DNA from: Thraustochytrium sp. TN22
Lineage: Eukaryota > Sar > Bigyra > Thraustochytrida > Thraustochytriidae
Direction of reading: 5' to 3'
Assembly (NCBI GenBank): GCA_013306675.1
Contig: JABLUY010000028.1
Coordinates: 1 to 64,000 of the forward strand
Length of the DNA: 64,000 nucleotides
This document shows positions 19,001 to 27,388 of this stretch, piece by piece. The position numbers and the translations under genes are program-made. The notes beneath the pieces are model-generated. The model was not told the DNA's origin and ran no database searches. It saw nothing but the letters and a program-made list of their open reading frames with translations. Position 1 is the first letter of the stretch, and each line of letters begins with the position of its first letter.

Positions 19001-19844
19001 GGCGGACGCTCCGCATCAGTACATGTCCCCGCTGCATCCTGCACGCCAACGCTCGGGCAGTGTCGCCCAGCAGCAGCAGCAGCAGCTGCTGCCACCATCA
19101 AACGCCATGCCGAGCCCGGTTCTCAAGTCCTCGTCCTTTTCGTCGACGTGCTCGTCTTCGTCGTCCACCTCGGCGGCATCAGGGGCCGGACCGGCGCCGC
19201 GCGGCGTTTCGTTGAGCGATTACATGACACCTCGCAACAAGAACGGCAGCCGCCGCAACAAGTCAGCTAGCTCTGCTTGGACGCAGCAGGCGGCAGCGCC
19301 CACGAGCGTCGAGGAGGAGCGCGGCGCTGTGCTGCGCGCCATGCAGCTATCCCTCGACCTCAACAGCATCCAGCAGGAGCAGCAACTGGAGCGCGAGTCG
19401 GGCATGTACCGCAGCGACCTGCAAGTCTCGAGCTGGGGGCTCTGTTCGCGAAGCGGCGACCAGACGTTATCCGACATCCAGAGTCAGCAGGCGCTTGAGA
19501 TGGAGTCTGAACGCCTCGCTTTCGAGCTGGCGGCCCAGGAGGGCATGCAGCAGGACGCCATCTACAGCCGATCGCTCTCTAGCCAGCAGGGCGAGGGCGC
19601 TGGCGACCAGCAAACGCCACCGCGAAAGGACCGCGGCGTGCGGCGCCGCGCCAAGCAGCCCAAGCAGACCAGCGGCCGCGAGGCCAGTGGCCAGCAAGGC
19701 AAGGGCGAGAACCGGGACAGGGAGAGAAAGCCCAAGCAGCAACCGCAGGACAAGTCGCGAAAAAAGTCCGGGTCGGCGGGCCGGCGGCGGCAGCAGCACG
19801 TGCCCAAGGCTGAGGCGATGGGGACCGCGCCGGTCTCGGTCTAA
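16071..19844 (+). CDS. RCC1-repeat protein with SAM-like region, U1-type zinc finger and UIM-like motif
   Basis: A 1257-residue protein. Residues about 90-540 form an RCC1-type beta-propeller with repeats such as LWTWGHGQHGRLGLGD, LYAWGSNERGQLG and LYTWGMGERGALG. A helical segment around 620-680 (ADRLFAVGLAEYCRQF) looks SAM-like and is followed by a coiled coil at about 740-810. A U1/matrin-type finger has the spacing C-x2-C-x12-H-x5-H beginning near C826. The tail is Gln, Ser and Lys-rich, with a stretch near 1085 (AVLRAMQLSLDL after EEERG) resembling a ubiquitin-interacting motif. RCC1 propellers act as GTPase exchange factors or as scaffolds; here the RNA-type finger and UIM-like helix favour a scaffold, which is inference. 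The ATG at 16071 is chosen because no earlier ATG exists in frame; M5 is the alternative. Confidence 0.8.
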   Translation: MQGRMEEQRREAVALVRAGRIRRALDGVLRGGGVPDEAALGLACALLALQRGLEADPDARESLESYDRVLDSVTRALHTERTRDKGRARRGGRLVSFGRCELQLGYATGDSAAVQVLPRRIDLGTARIVHLATSVHHSVAIDAAGRLWTWGHGQHGRLGLGDERTRIEPERVNDLAAYRVVRVAAGKDHTLAVTAKGFLYAWGSNERGQLGTGGGRSCAAPRRVKLPRDEPVSKEASAADPTSDNTPRPLVSAIAASPTHSVAIDRSGRAFGWGNNDKSQLGLRENVAARVPLPRLMTAVARNAERGINQVCAAEGVTYLLSSGGDVLQVGLGSHTPKKVRIRLRGGEDDDLEADAGEGALEEARAGAEAASWSYGGRGGESGVRVSHIACGPNHAAAVTVDGMLFTWGTYASLLGHADKGCDRDNEHSHTTKPRRVRALRDHRIVSVSCSRNHTCAVDHRGNLYTWGMGERGALGSSHTYQPTPTRVDTLRCISAVAAADDHTIALVSAAAPTFVPLSLREMLARDGSAVTWHEHAVPGVPQAAAPLEPHAAAADGAALWSEEDEVDEEENDDDDDADDDVGGPEIARRALAQPSSLQQLCEEALSREVTIWNVLVTWELADRLFAVGLAEYCRQFSALNLDALLVMGSAGTEERIATLCGVPLFDVAEVLDGAVGASSLSPRLQVASPPMTPLVDPARARSGSVASAFSTASALEASPGGLEDLLPSVDQLPRDEQAELASMSVPRLRKRLETLQKQRLAIEDMQLKMMAATPDRGKVQARRARALEAQNADLLLALQRVEAEVLHRSHTHGGPNAGVSDPYWCRCCEVRVTSEDAMVHHVSGKRHRRNMARQQEAQRLQQQVQPQPQPQPQPQVLESAAAREAQQQTWAGTSTGASKTSAQATSQQRQGAVDLRAIQQQEEEKLRARKAFQEQRARALRASGHAPSTPQRFWAKAQSSLPSMSLYDSPVASAGVADAPHQYMSPLHPARQRSGSVAQQQQQQLLPPSNAMPSPVLKSSSFSSTCSSSSSTSAASGAGPAPRGVSLSDYMTPRNKNGSRRNKSASSAWTQQAAAPTSVEEERGAVLRAMQLSLDLNSIQQEQQLERESGMYRSDLQVSSWGLCSRSGDQTLSDIQSQQALEMESERLAFELAAQEGMQQDAIYSRSLSSQQGEGAGDQQTPPRKDRGVRRRAKQPKQTSGREASGQQGKGENRDRERKPKQQPQDKSRKKSGSAGRRRQQHVPKAEAMGTAPVSV

Positions 19845-20086
19845 TTTGTTGTTGATGTGGTTGTTGTCGGTCGGCGTCGCCGGGGCGAGGAGGCGCATCG
19901 TCGCTCTTCGCCTGGCCGCGGGGCAACGTAAAGACAGGCCGAGAAGATAGTCCTTTCCTTTTTGTGTATCATGGCGGAAGGGACGTCCTTTGGTGTCGTG
20001 GTGGGCAAGGGCAGGCGAGGTGGTGGTGGTGAGCGGAGGAAGAGGGGAAAAAGAAAGAGAAAAAGCACAAGGCGAGAGGAAGCCGC

Positions 20087-20835
20087 TCACTTCTTCTTGC
20101 TCCGCGCGCGCGACTCGTAAAAGTGCTCCTCGGCTTCCACCCACTCGCGGAACTGCTCGCGCAGCGAGATCGAGTCGATCTCCCCAGACTGACCCGAGGC
20201 GGCCTCGGCGCCCATGGCGACGTCCTCGGTGGTGTCGTCGGCACCGGAGTCCTTGTCGTTCTCAGTGAAGGCCTCGGCGAAGCCCTGCGCTTGGCGCGGC
20301 TCCAGCTTGGCCATCTCGCGCTCCACGCGGTCGTACGCCTCGTACTCGGAGAGGCCCTTCTGCTTCATGTACTTGAGCTGCAGCGCGACGAAGCGGAAGG
20401 CCGTCGGCCGCGTGCTCGGGTCCTCCGGGTCATACACCTCGGCCGCCAGCGCCTGCGGGTTGCGCTTGTAGTACTTGGCCAGCAGGCCCTCCTCCCGGAA
20501 CTTGTACTTGACGGCCTGCGGCCGCCCGGCATCCGCCTCCACGGGCGGGTACATCTTCATCGCATCAAACCAGTCCGGCTGCGTCGCGTCGCCCGTGGGC
20601 GCGCGTCCCCGTCAGTCTCCGCGCGCGGGCTCCTCCTCCCCTCCGCGCGCCGCCGCGCGCGCGCGCGCGCCGCGCCGCGACGCGACGCTGGCCCCGCGCG
20701 CCACCCATGCACGCTGCATGCATGCAGCCGCCCATGCCGCCAACCTACCTTGCGCTGGATGGCGCCGCGCGCCATGAGCCGCTCGGTGCGCTGCAGCAGG
20801 TTCATCTGCTTGCGGAACGCCTTCCACGCCGACAT
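20087..20835 (-). CDS. MRPS23: Mitochondrial small ribosomal subunit protein mS23 (Rsm25-like), two exons
   Basis: Exon 1 (20835-20749, 29 codons) joins exon 2 (20578-20087) across a 170-nt intron with donor GTAGGT, branch-like ACTGAC and acceptor GCAG. The 192-residue product reads through the junction as GAIQRK-PDWFDAMKMYPP, the hallmark of mS23: a basic helix, then K/P-W-x-D and a YPP motif. The central KYKFREEGLLAKYYKRNP and the helical region after it also fit. The protein is a structural part of the mitoribosome small subunit. The C-terminal third is acidic and then ends in RSKKK. The start MSAWKAF precedes a basic amphipathic helix that could serve mitochondrial import. Confidence 0.8.
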
Positions 20836-21301
20836 CCTGCCCGCCGCCGCGCCGCCGCTCGCGCTCTGCCGCGCCGCGCGCGCCCGCGCCGCCAGAGGGC
20901 CGAGGCGGCGCCGCCGCAGCCGCGAGCGCCGAAGCGGCCTATCCGCGCAGGCGGCCTATGGGTCCGTTACGCGTTCTGCCGTTCCGCGGCGCGTTCTCCA
21001 GGCGGCGCAGCCTCGGCCTCGGCTCAGGCGCGCTCAGACGCAGAGGTCGCGCTCGCGTGGCGGCGCCTCAGGAGTCCGCGAGCCGCGCCCAGGAGGCGCG
21101 CGCGGCGCGGCGCGCGGTGCCGGCTGCGGCCGCCGCGCTCGGAGGCGCCCGGAGACCTGCCTGCCTGGCTGGCTGGCTGGCTGGCTGGCTGGCTCGTTCC
21201 TGCGCGAGCGGCTGGCCTGGGACTAAGCTGAGCGCGTGCACGAGCGCGGCGACAGCGGGGACGAGGACGACCTGCACGGCGGGGAGGAGAGGGGAGGAGA
21301 G
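20836..21301. other. Divergent spacer, mS23 / LRR gene
   Basis: A GC-rich 466-bp spacer with a (TGGC)n tract near 21165-21195. The LRR frame is open back to about 21236 but the first ATG is at 21302. No gene is seen. Confidence 0.5.
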
Positions 21302-22090
21302 ATGAGCGCGGGGAGGGCGGAGGGCAGGCGCAAGGCAGGGGACGGGAAGCTGGACCTCGGGTTCTACGAGCACAGGAGAGCGAGGGAGCTGCTGGGCGTG
21401 GAGGGGCAGGAGGGCGGAGGCAGGGAGGATGAGGAAAGGCCGCAGCGCGCGAGGGAGGAGGACGGCAGGCTGCACATGGTGCCGGCGGCGGTGCTTAAGA
21501 AGTTCCGCATGAAGCGCGACACGGGGCAGGGGCTGCGCGAGCTGTGGCTGTCGAACCAGGCGCTGGCCACGCTCTCCCACAAGATCGGCGCGCTGCGCAA
21601 CCTACGCACGCTGGGCCTGGCGAACAACAACCTGGAGGCGCTGCCGGAGGAGGTCTGCGGGCTGGGCCGCCTGGAGCGCCTGGTGCTCTCGGGCAATCGT
21701 CTGGCGCGGCTGCCGGAGGGCTTCGCGCGGCTGCGCGGGCTCACGGAGCTCCGCCTCGACCGTAACCGGCTAGAGGAGATCACGCCGGCTATTGTTGCGC
21801 TCCGGCGGCTGCAGAAGCTGTCGCTGAGCGGAAACGCCATTGCCGAGGTCCCGGCCGATCTGGTGAACTTGCGCCAGCTCGTGGAGCTGGACCTCGGGTC
21901 GAACAGGCTCTTGTGGGCCTCGGTGGCGGCGCTGCCGTGGCAGCGCATGTCCAAGCAGCTGCAGTTCGTCAGCTTCTGGGACAACGCAGAGATCCAAGAG
22001 GCGCCCCCCGGGCTGCTCTGCCTTGAGGAGCTGGACGCCGTGCTTCTGGCGCGCACCTCCCTGAATTTGGCGGCACTGCGGCAGCCGTGA
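21302..22090 (+). CDS. Leucine-rich repeat protein
   Basis: A 262-residue protein. The first 70 residues are charged and low complexity. About six leucine-rich repeats follow from residue 80, each of 23 residues with the LxxLxLxxNxLxxLP pattern (for example LRTLGLANNNLEALPEE and LERLVLSGNRLARLPEG). The proline-containing consensus is that of the SHOC2/Ras-suppressor and plant PIRL class, intracellular binding scaffolds. No signal peptide or membrane segment is seen. The partner is unknown. The ATG at 21302 (MSAGRAEGRR) is the first in frame. Confidence 0.8.
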   Translation: MSAGRAEGRRKAGDGKLDLGFYEHRRARELLGVEGQEGGGREDEERPQRAREEDGRLHMVPAAVLKKFRMKRDTGQGLRELWLSNQALATLSHKIGALRNLRTLGLANNNLEALPEEVCGLGRLERLVLSGNRLARLPEGFARLRGLTELRLDRNRLEEITPAIVALRRLQKLSLSGNAIAEVPADLVNLRQLVELDLGSNRLLWASVAALPWQRMSKQLQFVSFWDNAEIQEAPPGLLCLEELDAVLLARTSLNLAALRQP

Positions 22091-22172
22091 CAAGAGGACA
22101 AGGTCCCTTACCTCGCACAGAGACTGAAGGCCACTTCATTCCTTTGAAACTCATGTTATGTGTACCCTTAGC

Positions 22173-22268
22173 ATCAAGCGACCGCGGCCCTGCGTCGCTC
22201 GCTCATCAAGCGATCGCCGCCCTGCGTCGCTCGCTCATCAAGCGATCGCCGCCCTGCGTCGCTCGCTC
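22173..22268. repeat. Three tandem copies of a 32-bp unit
   Basis: Units at 22173, 22205 and 22237, each ATCAAGCGA-[CT]-CGC...CGCTCGCTC. The second and third are identical and the first differs slightly. The last unit overlaps the first bases of the minus-strand U1A/U2B'' stop codon (22267-22269). Confidence 0.9.
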
Positions 22269-22962
22269 ACTGCTTCGCGTAGGCCGCGTGCACCTCATGC
22301 GTCGCGTTGAGCTTGAAGCCGTTGGAGCCATCCTTGGCGACACGCGCATGGTCGATGGAGTCGAAGTCCACAAATGCGACGTTCTTCGCCGCAATGTAGC
22401 GCACATCCTGGAAGCCCGGGAACTGCTTGAAGAGGATCTCGAGCGCCTCCTTGGACACCTCGGCCGGAAGGCCTTGCAAGAAGAGCACCTTGTGCGGAGG
22501 CGCCTCGGGCTCGGGCGCCGCGGCGGGCGCGGGCGCACCACTCTCGCTGTCTTCGTCCTCGTCCATGTCGGCGTCGTCCTGCGGCTCTTGCGCAGCTGCC
22601 GCGGCCCCCGCGGCCGGCCGCCTTGGGCCCTGCGACACGCCGTCCTCGTTTCGTCGCTTCGCGCGCGGCTTGAAGGTGCCGTCCAGGCGCGCAATCACGT
22701 CCGACTTGTTCTCCGAGTACGCGATCTTGATTTCCTTGCCGTTGAGCGTCACACCCTGCATCGCGCGCTTCGCCTCGGTCGCCTGCAGCACGTCCTTAAA
22801 GATGATCCACGCCTGCCCGCGCATCTTGTTGCGCCGCGAGCAGACGATGTCCAGGATCGTGCCGTACCGCGAGAACGCCGTGTAAAGCAGCATCTTGATC
22901 TTGTCCGGGTGCACCTTCTCCTCCAACCCGCGCAAGTACAGCGTGTGGCTGGGCGTCTCCAT
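22267..22962 (-). CDS. SNRPB2: U1A/U2B''-type snRNP protein with two RRMs
   Basis: A 231-residue protein with two RNA-recognition motifs joined by an Ala/Glu/Pro-rich linker. RRM1 (about 5-85) shows RNP2 TLYLRGL and RNP1 MRGQAWIIF, followed by KRAMQGVTLNGKEIKIAY. RRM2 (about 155-230) has VLFLQGLP and NVAFVDFDS. RRM1 of this family binds U1 snRNA loop II or U2 snRNA loop IV in the nucleus; many protists have one protein for both. The length is closer to U2B'' than to U1A. The ATG at 22962 (METPSHT) is chosen; an in-frame Ala-rich extension upstream lacks an ATG and is coded by a 9-bp repeat, so it is likely leader. Confidence 0.85.
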   Translation of the reverse strand: METPSHTLYLRGLEEKVHPDKIKMLLYTAFSRYGTILDIVCSRRNKMRGQAWIIFKDVLQATEAKRAMQGVTLNGKEIKIAYSENKSDVIARLDGTFKPRAKRRNEDGVSQGPRRPAAGAAAAAQEPQDDADMDEDEDSESGAPAPAAAPEPEAPPHKVLFLQGLPAEVSKEALEILFKQFPGFQDVRYIAAKNVAFVDFDSIDHARVAKDGSNGFKLNATHEVHAAYAKQ

Positions 22963-23338
22963 GGCGCCCGGATGCCAGCCTTGCTGCCGCTGCGCGCCGC
23001 CGCGCGCCGCCGCGCCCGCCGCGCCTGCCGCGCCTGCCGCGCCTGCCGCGCCCGCCGCGCCCGCCGCGCCTGCCGCTGCCGCCGTGCCGCCCGTGCGCGC
23101 GAGCGGAGTCCGCGCCTCGAGCTGGTTTGGGCGCTTCGAGCCGAGTGCCGTAAGTTGAGTCGCGGCGGCCACCGGCGAGCAGCACGAGCAGCAGGGGCAG
23201 CGCCAGCCGAAGCAGCCGAAGCAGCCGAAGCAGCCGAAGAAGCTGAAGCAGCCGAAGAAGCTGGAGCAGCCGAACGTCCTTTCATTACATCGCGCACAGG
23301 GCCAAGAGTGATTTCTCCTTTTCTGAGGTGTTCGCTAC
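22963..23338. repeat. Spacer with two short tandem arrays
   Basis: A same-strand spacer upstream of the snRNP gene and downstream of the RhoGEF stop. It holds a 9-bp GCGCCTGCC-type array (about 23010-23080) and a GCAGCCGAA/GAAGCTGAA array (about 23203-23275). No gene is seen. Confidence 0.7.
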
Positions 23339-26300
23339 CTACACGCGCTCGGCGAAGTCCACGCCCATGGCGGCATCAAAGGCGTCAAAGTCCTCGACGC
23401 TCTCGGCATCGTTAGGGTCGGCCTCGTTGCGCTCCGAAGCCGTGTCATCCCAGTCTGAAAAGACGGCAGCCTCGGACGCGCGCGGCTGCTCGCCCTGATC
23501 GTCCTCTTCCTCGCCCTTTTCGTGATTTGCATCGTCCCCGTCCTCGTCCTCGTCCTCATCCTCGTCCTTCCCGAGGAGAAGATGCGAATCAGAGCGCGGG
23601 GCCAGGCCGTCGGGGCGCAAAGTGAGCTTGGCGGCTCGCGGAGTCGGCTCGTCCTCATCATCCTCGTCGTCACTGGGAAGGGCCGCGACGAGCTCAAGGC
23701 GGCGCTGGCGGTCCTGCTCGAGGCGGCGCTGCTTGCTCCAGTAGATGCGCTTCTTCATGCGCTTGAAGGCGCGCTGGATAGTGAGCGCGGCATGCACCTC
23801 CCTGGCGATCTGGGCACGGTGCGCCTTGTAGGAGCGACGGCCGAGAAGCCCACGAAAGGTTTTCTGAATGATCGTGGCGCTGGCGTTGTGAAGAGAGCCA
23901 AAGACGACCTTGGAGGCGCGACCGGGACGCTCAAGCGTCTGGCGCACGAAGCTCGACTGTTGTGGCCTGCTGTTGATACGCGTGGCGAGCTGCGTCAGCA
24001 GGCTGTCATCGCGATGCTCATTGAGCTCGTGGTTTGCGAAGCGCAGCGCGTCGCGTAGCGCCGCGGACCACACCTCGGCCTGCTCGGGCCCGGAAAACCC
24101 AAGTTCGAGCGACCCAGAGAGGTCCCACTCGTCGCTCTCGAGGTGGAAGGACGCCAAGCGCGAGCTGGGGCGAGCGTCCTCCGCGTGGCGCAGCGGGAAC
24201 ACCTGGAGCACGTCGTAGACCTTGGCGCCCGGGTGCAGCCAGGACATGCGCGAGGCGGTGAGCAATAGCACGTCATTGTACAAGAGCACGAAGCGCGGCT
24301 GCGGCGAGACGTCGCCATCACAGAGTACCTGCAGCGTATCGGCCTTGAGCAGCACGCGGTGCGGTTCGGTAAGCGAGAGGCCCTGCTCGTCTTCGCCAAA
24401 GCGCAGCCGCTTGGTGACGTGCGCCAGCGCCTCAAGGCGCTCGGTCTGCAGCTTGTGCAGGTCGATCTGCGCCACCCATGCAGCCAACTGCTCACACGAG
24501 CGCGCCGTGCGCTCCGCTGCCTGTCGCTGCGTCGGAGTAAATTGCGCCTGGTGCGAGGCCACGGCCTGCAGCAACAGAGGATACTTGCAGAGTCGCTGCA
24601 CAGGGCGGATCAAAAAGGCCTCCAGACTGTCGCCCCGCAACGCGCCCTCGCAGTTCTTCCGCAAAAACTGCGCGAGCGGCTTGTTGTTGCTCAGCTCCTT
24701 GGCGTAGCACGCCACGGCCGCGCCGTACTGCGCGCAATAGTCCGAGTACACGTGCGCAACCTCGCGAAGGCGGGTAAGCTCCTCGAGGCAAGCGTACAAA
24801 GGCTGGTCCGCCTCAGTCCAGCTGACGCGCAGCGGCACCCCGTTCAGGTTGCACGTTTCGTCTACACAGCGTCGCCACAAGCGCTCGTTGGAGCCCGCGT
24901 GGAAGCGCGTCAGCTTGGGCCAGGCGCGCAGGAAGCTAAGCAGCTTGTCGGCTCCGCGCTGCGAGAAGCGCACCTTGCGCTTCTGCACGAGGTCAAGCAG
25001 GGGCACCACCACGAACTCGTTGATGGTGTCCAGGTCGTTGTAGTACTGGCGTTCCGTATCGACAATCTCAAAGAGCGAATTGTCCAGTAGACGGATGCGC
25101 TTCTTCCACGCTCGGTGCGCTTCGGGCTCCGCGCGGTCGCGAAAGGTGCTCCCGTCCTCAACCAGCGGGCTTGTCTCCTCGCGGCGCGGCGGCTCCGGCG
25201 CCGCTGGTGAGTTGGGCGCCGACGCGCGCGAGCCCTCCGTCTCCTGGTCCCAGCTGCCTTCGGAGACGGTGGTTGCTTTGCCATCAGACACAGCGCCATC
25301 GTCATCTTCGTCGGCGTTGTCCGCGTTGTCATCTTCTTCGGCGTCAGAGACCGCAGCGTGGTCGTCCTTGTCTGCAGCCTGGTCCCCATTGCCAAAGTCG
25401 CGGCCCTCCCACATCCAATCCGGAGCGCCCTGTGCTTCCGTCTGCTCGGCCTCAGCAATCTCGCGCTCCTTGGCACGTACCATGGCGCCCACGCTCGACT
25501 CTGGGCCGGCCTCCAGAGCAGACTCGGCTGATTCGCTCAGGACAGAGGACTCCTCCTCCAATATCGAGTCGCCCTGCGGCCCAGCGGCGGCAGCTGGCTC
25601 GGTGCCGGCACATCTGATCTCTTCCAGACTGCGTGCCAGCGCATGCTGCGCGCCATGAACGTATGCACCATGCTTGCGCTCGAGCATCTCAAGCACGGAC
25701 GCCGTGTCGTGCTCCGCGAGGAAGGCTGCATCCAGGTGCAACAGAACGGCCCGGTCGTGCTCGCGATAGGTAATGCCCAGAACGGGGCTCGGCTTGAAGG
25801 CGACTCTGATCTTGGCGACTGTCCCAAAAGGCTCGTCCAGCTCCGGCTGTGGCGACGCCGCCTCTGGCGACGACGAGTTCTTTGGCGCATGGCTGCGCTG
25901 CTCGCGTGGTGAGGTCGACGCTGCGCTGCTCGCGTAGCTCCGCGGAGAGAGACTCGGCGGGCGCTTGGGCAGCGGCGGCGAGCCCTGACTGTCCTCTTCT
26001 TCTTCTTCCTCCCCCTCCTCCTCCTCCTCCTCAGGCCACCGTGGCACTGGTGGCGGCGCACGCGGCGCGGCGGACGCCTGCTGGCGCGCCTCGAACTCGC
26101 GCACGAGCGGAAGAGCGTCCTCGTAGAACGGGACGTCGGCATCGTACTTTTCCTCCAGCTTGCCGAGCATCTCCTCCTCCTGGCCGGCGTACTTGGCGAG
26201 CAAGAGCGGCACGTCGCTCACCTTGTCTGGATTATGCTCAAGGTAAAAGGCCAGCAGGCAGACACGCACCTCCTCCTCGTAGGAGACGGAGGCCTCGGAC

Positions 26301-27388
26301 CGCGAGGGGGAGTTTGGACCGCCGTCAGTGTGCGCGCGCGAGCCATCGTCCGCCTCGGAGTCTAGGTCGTCGCCACGCGAGGCGTCTGCCATGCTGTGAT
26401 CGTCGACGTCCTCATGTACGTGGGCTTCGCTCGCCGCCGCGCTGCGGAGTGCGTCCTGCTCCTTGGACTCGCTGCGGCTGCCTCCCCGGCCAAGGCGCGC
26501 GAGCTTGCCGGAGCCAGACCTAAAGGCGGCCCGGAAGCGGTCGAACTTGGACTCTTTGCGCGCCCGGGGCGCAGCTACGTCGCTCTCGCTGGCGTCCGAG
26601 AAGAAGTGCTGCCGGGACGCGCCCGATGCGTCGCTGCGGGGGGTGCTGGTCCTGCTGCGTAAAAGACTCATGGGACTCTTGATCATGCTGTGCATGCTGC
26701 TAGCCGAGAAGGTCCGCTTGCGCAGCGGCGTGCGCCGGTCGGTGCTCGATTCGGGCTCTTTCGAGGCGCTGGCGCCCGAGTTGCGCCAACGGAGCGCAGA
26801 GAGCGGCGACCGGGGCAGCTTGTGGGAACTGGAGGAGACGGAGTCCTCCTCGCCAGAAGCGCGACTGCGCGGACTGCCAGATAGCCTGCGCATGAGCGAG
26901 GAGGCTGACCAGCCGCGGCGCCGCGGCTCGGCCTCTGTGCGCGCCTCCTGATCATCCTCGTCATCGTCGAAGTCTAGCTCATACTCCTCAATCGCGCCCA
27001 TGTCACCCTCAATATCGTCGTCATTCCCCTCCTCCAGTTCCTCGTCACTTCCGTCATGCCGCGCCAGGTCGCCGTCGCTGATGAGGTCTCGCTCGTCGTC
27101 GTCGCCGCCGCCGCCGTCGACCTCGTCGTCCTCGTCTTCCTCGTCGTCGACGACGACGTCGTCGTCGTCGTCGTAGTCCTCCTCCTCCTCCTCCTCCTCC
27201 TCCTCCTCCTCCTCCTCCTCCTCCTCCTCCTCTAGCACGTCCTCCTTCTCTTCGTCTGAAGAGTGCGCCTCGGTCGCCTGGGCCTTGTGCGCAGCGAGCG
27301 CCCTGGCCACCTCCTCTGCGCTGTCCGCGGGCACCTCCTCGAGCGGGCCGAAGTCGGCCTCGTCGCTGGGCGAGCCGAGCGCCTCCAT
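23339..27388 (-). CDS. Rho-family guanine nucleotide exchange factor (DH-PH) with IQ motifs
   Basis: A 1349-residue protein. The N-terminal 600 residues are acidic and Ser-rich, with a long poly-Glu run and an Asp/Val-rich stretch. A conserved-looking patch near 370-420 reads EHNPDKVSDVPLLLAKY. The DH domain (about 765-960) begins ETERQY-like as DTERQYYNDLDTINEF and contains FLIRPVQRLCKYPLLLQ, the helix that contacts the GTPase. A PH domain follows (about 990-1120; FVLLYNDVLLLT). Two IQ-type calmodulin-binding helices lie near 1165-1215 (TIIQKTFRGLLGRRSY and LTIQRAFKRMKKR). It should activate a Rho, Rac or Cdc42-like GTPase at membranes and may respond to calcium through calmodulin. The ATG at 27388 (MEALGSP) is the first in frame. 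Confidence 0.85.
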   Translation of the reverse strand: MEALGSPSDEADFGPLEEVPADSAEEVARALAAHKAQATEAHSSDEEKEDVLEEEEEEEEEEEEEEEEEEDYDDDDDVVVDDEEDEDDEVDGGGGDDDERDLISDGDLARHDGSDEELEEGNDDDIEGDMGAIEEYELDFDDDEDDQEARTEAEPRRRGWSASSLMRRLSGSPRSRASGEEDSVSSSSHKLPRSPLSALRWRNSGASASKEPESSTDRRTPLRKRTFSASSMHSMIKSPMSLLRSRTSTPRSDASGASRQHFFSDASESDVAAPRARKESKFDRFRAAFRSGSGKLARLGRGGSRSESKEQDALRSAAASEAHVHEDVDDHSMADASRGDDLDSEADDGSRAHTDGGPNSPSRSEASVSYEEEVRVCLLAFYLEHNPDKVSDVPLLLAKYAGQEEEMLGKLEEKYDADVPFYEDALPLVREFEARQQASAAPRAPPPVPRWPEEEEEEGEEEEEEDSQGSPPLPKRPPSLSPRSYASSAASTSPREQRSHAPKNSSSPEAASPQPELDEPFGTVAKIRVAFKPSPVLGITYREHDRAVLLHLDAAFLAEHDTASVLEMLERKHGAYVHGAQHALARSLEEIRCAGTEPAAAAGPQGDSILEEESSVLSESAESALEAGPESSVGAMVRAKEREIAEAEQTEAQGAPDWMWEGRDFGNGDQAADKDDHAAVSDAEEDDNADNADEDDDGAVSDGKATTVSEGSWDQETEGSRASAPNSPAAPEPPRREETSPLVEDGSTFRDRAEPEAHRAWKKRIRLLDNSLFEIVDTERQYYNDLDTINEFVVVPLLDLVQKRKVRFSQRGADKLLSFLRAWPKLTRFHAGSNERLWRRCVDETCNLNGVPLRVSWTEADQPLYACLEELTRLREVAHVYSDYCAQYGAAVACYAKELSNNKPLAQFLRKNCEGALRGDSLEAFLIRPVQRLCKYPLLLQAVASHQAQFTPTQRQAAERTARSCEQLAAWVAQIDLHKLQTERLEALAHVTKRLRFGEDEQGLSLTEPHRVLLKADTLQVLCDGDVSPQPRFVLLYNDVLLLTASRMSWLHPGAKVYDVLQVFPLRHAEDARPSSRLASFHLESDEWDLSGSLELGFSGPEQAEVWSAALRDALRFANHELNEHRDDSLLTQLATRINSRPQQSSFVRQTLERPGRASKVVFGSLHNASATIIQKTFRGLLGRRSYKAHRAQIAREVHAALTIQRAFKRMKKRIYWSKQRRLEQDRQRRLELVAALPSDDEDDEDEPTPRAAKLTLRPDGLAPRSDSHLLLGKDEDEDEDEDGDDANHEKGEEEDDQGEQPRASEAAVFSDWDDTASERNEADPNDAESVEDFDAFDAAMGVDFAERV

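Noticed and set aside
22963-23172. Ala-rich N-terminal extension of the U1A/U2B''-like protein
   Set aside because: It begins with GTG, is coded by a 9-bp repeat, and the family starts close to METPSHT.
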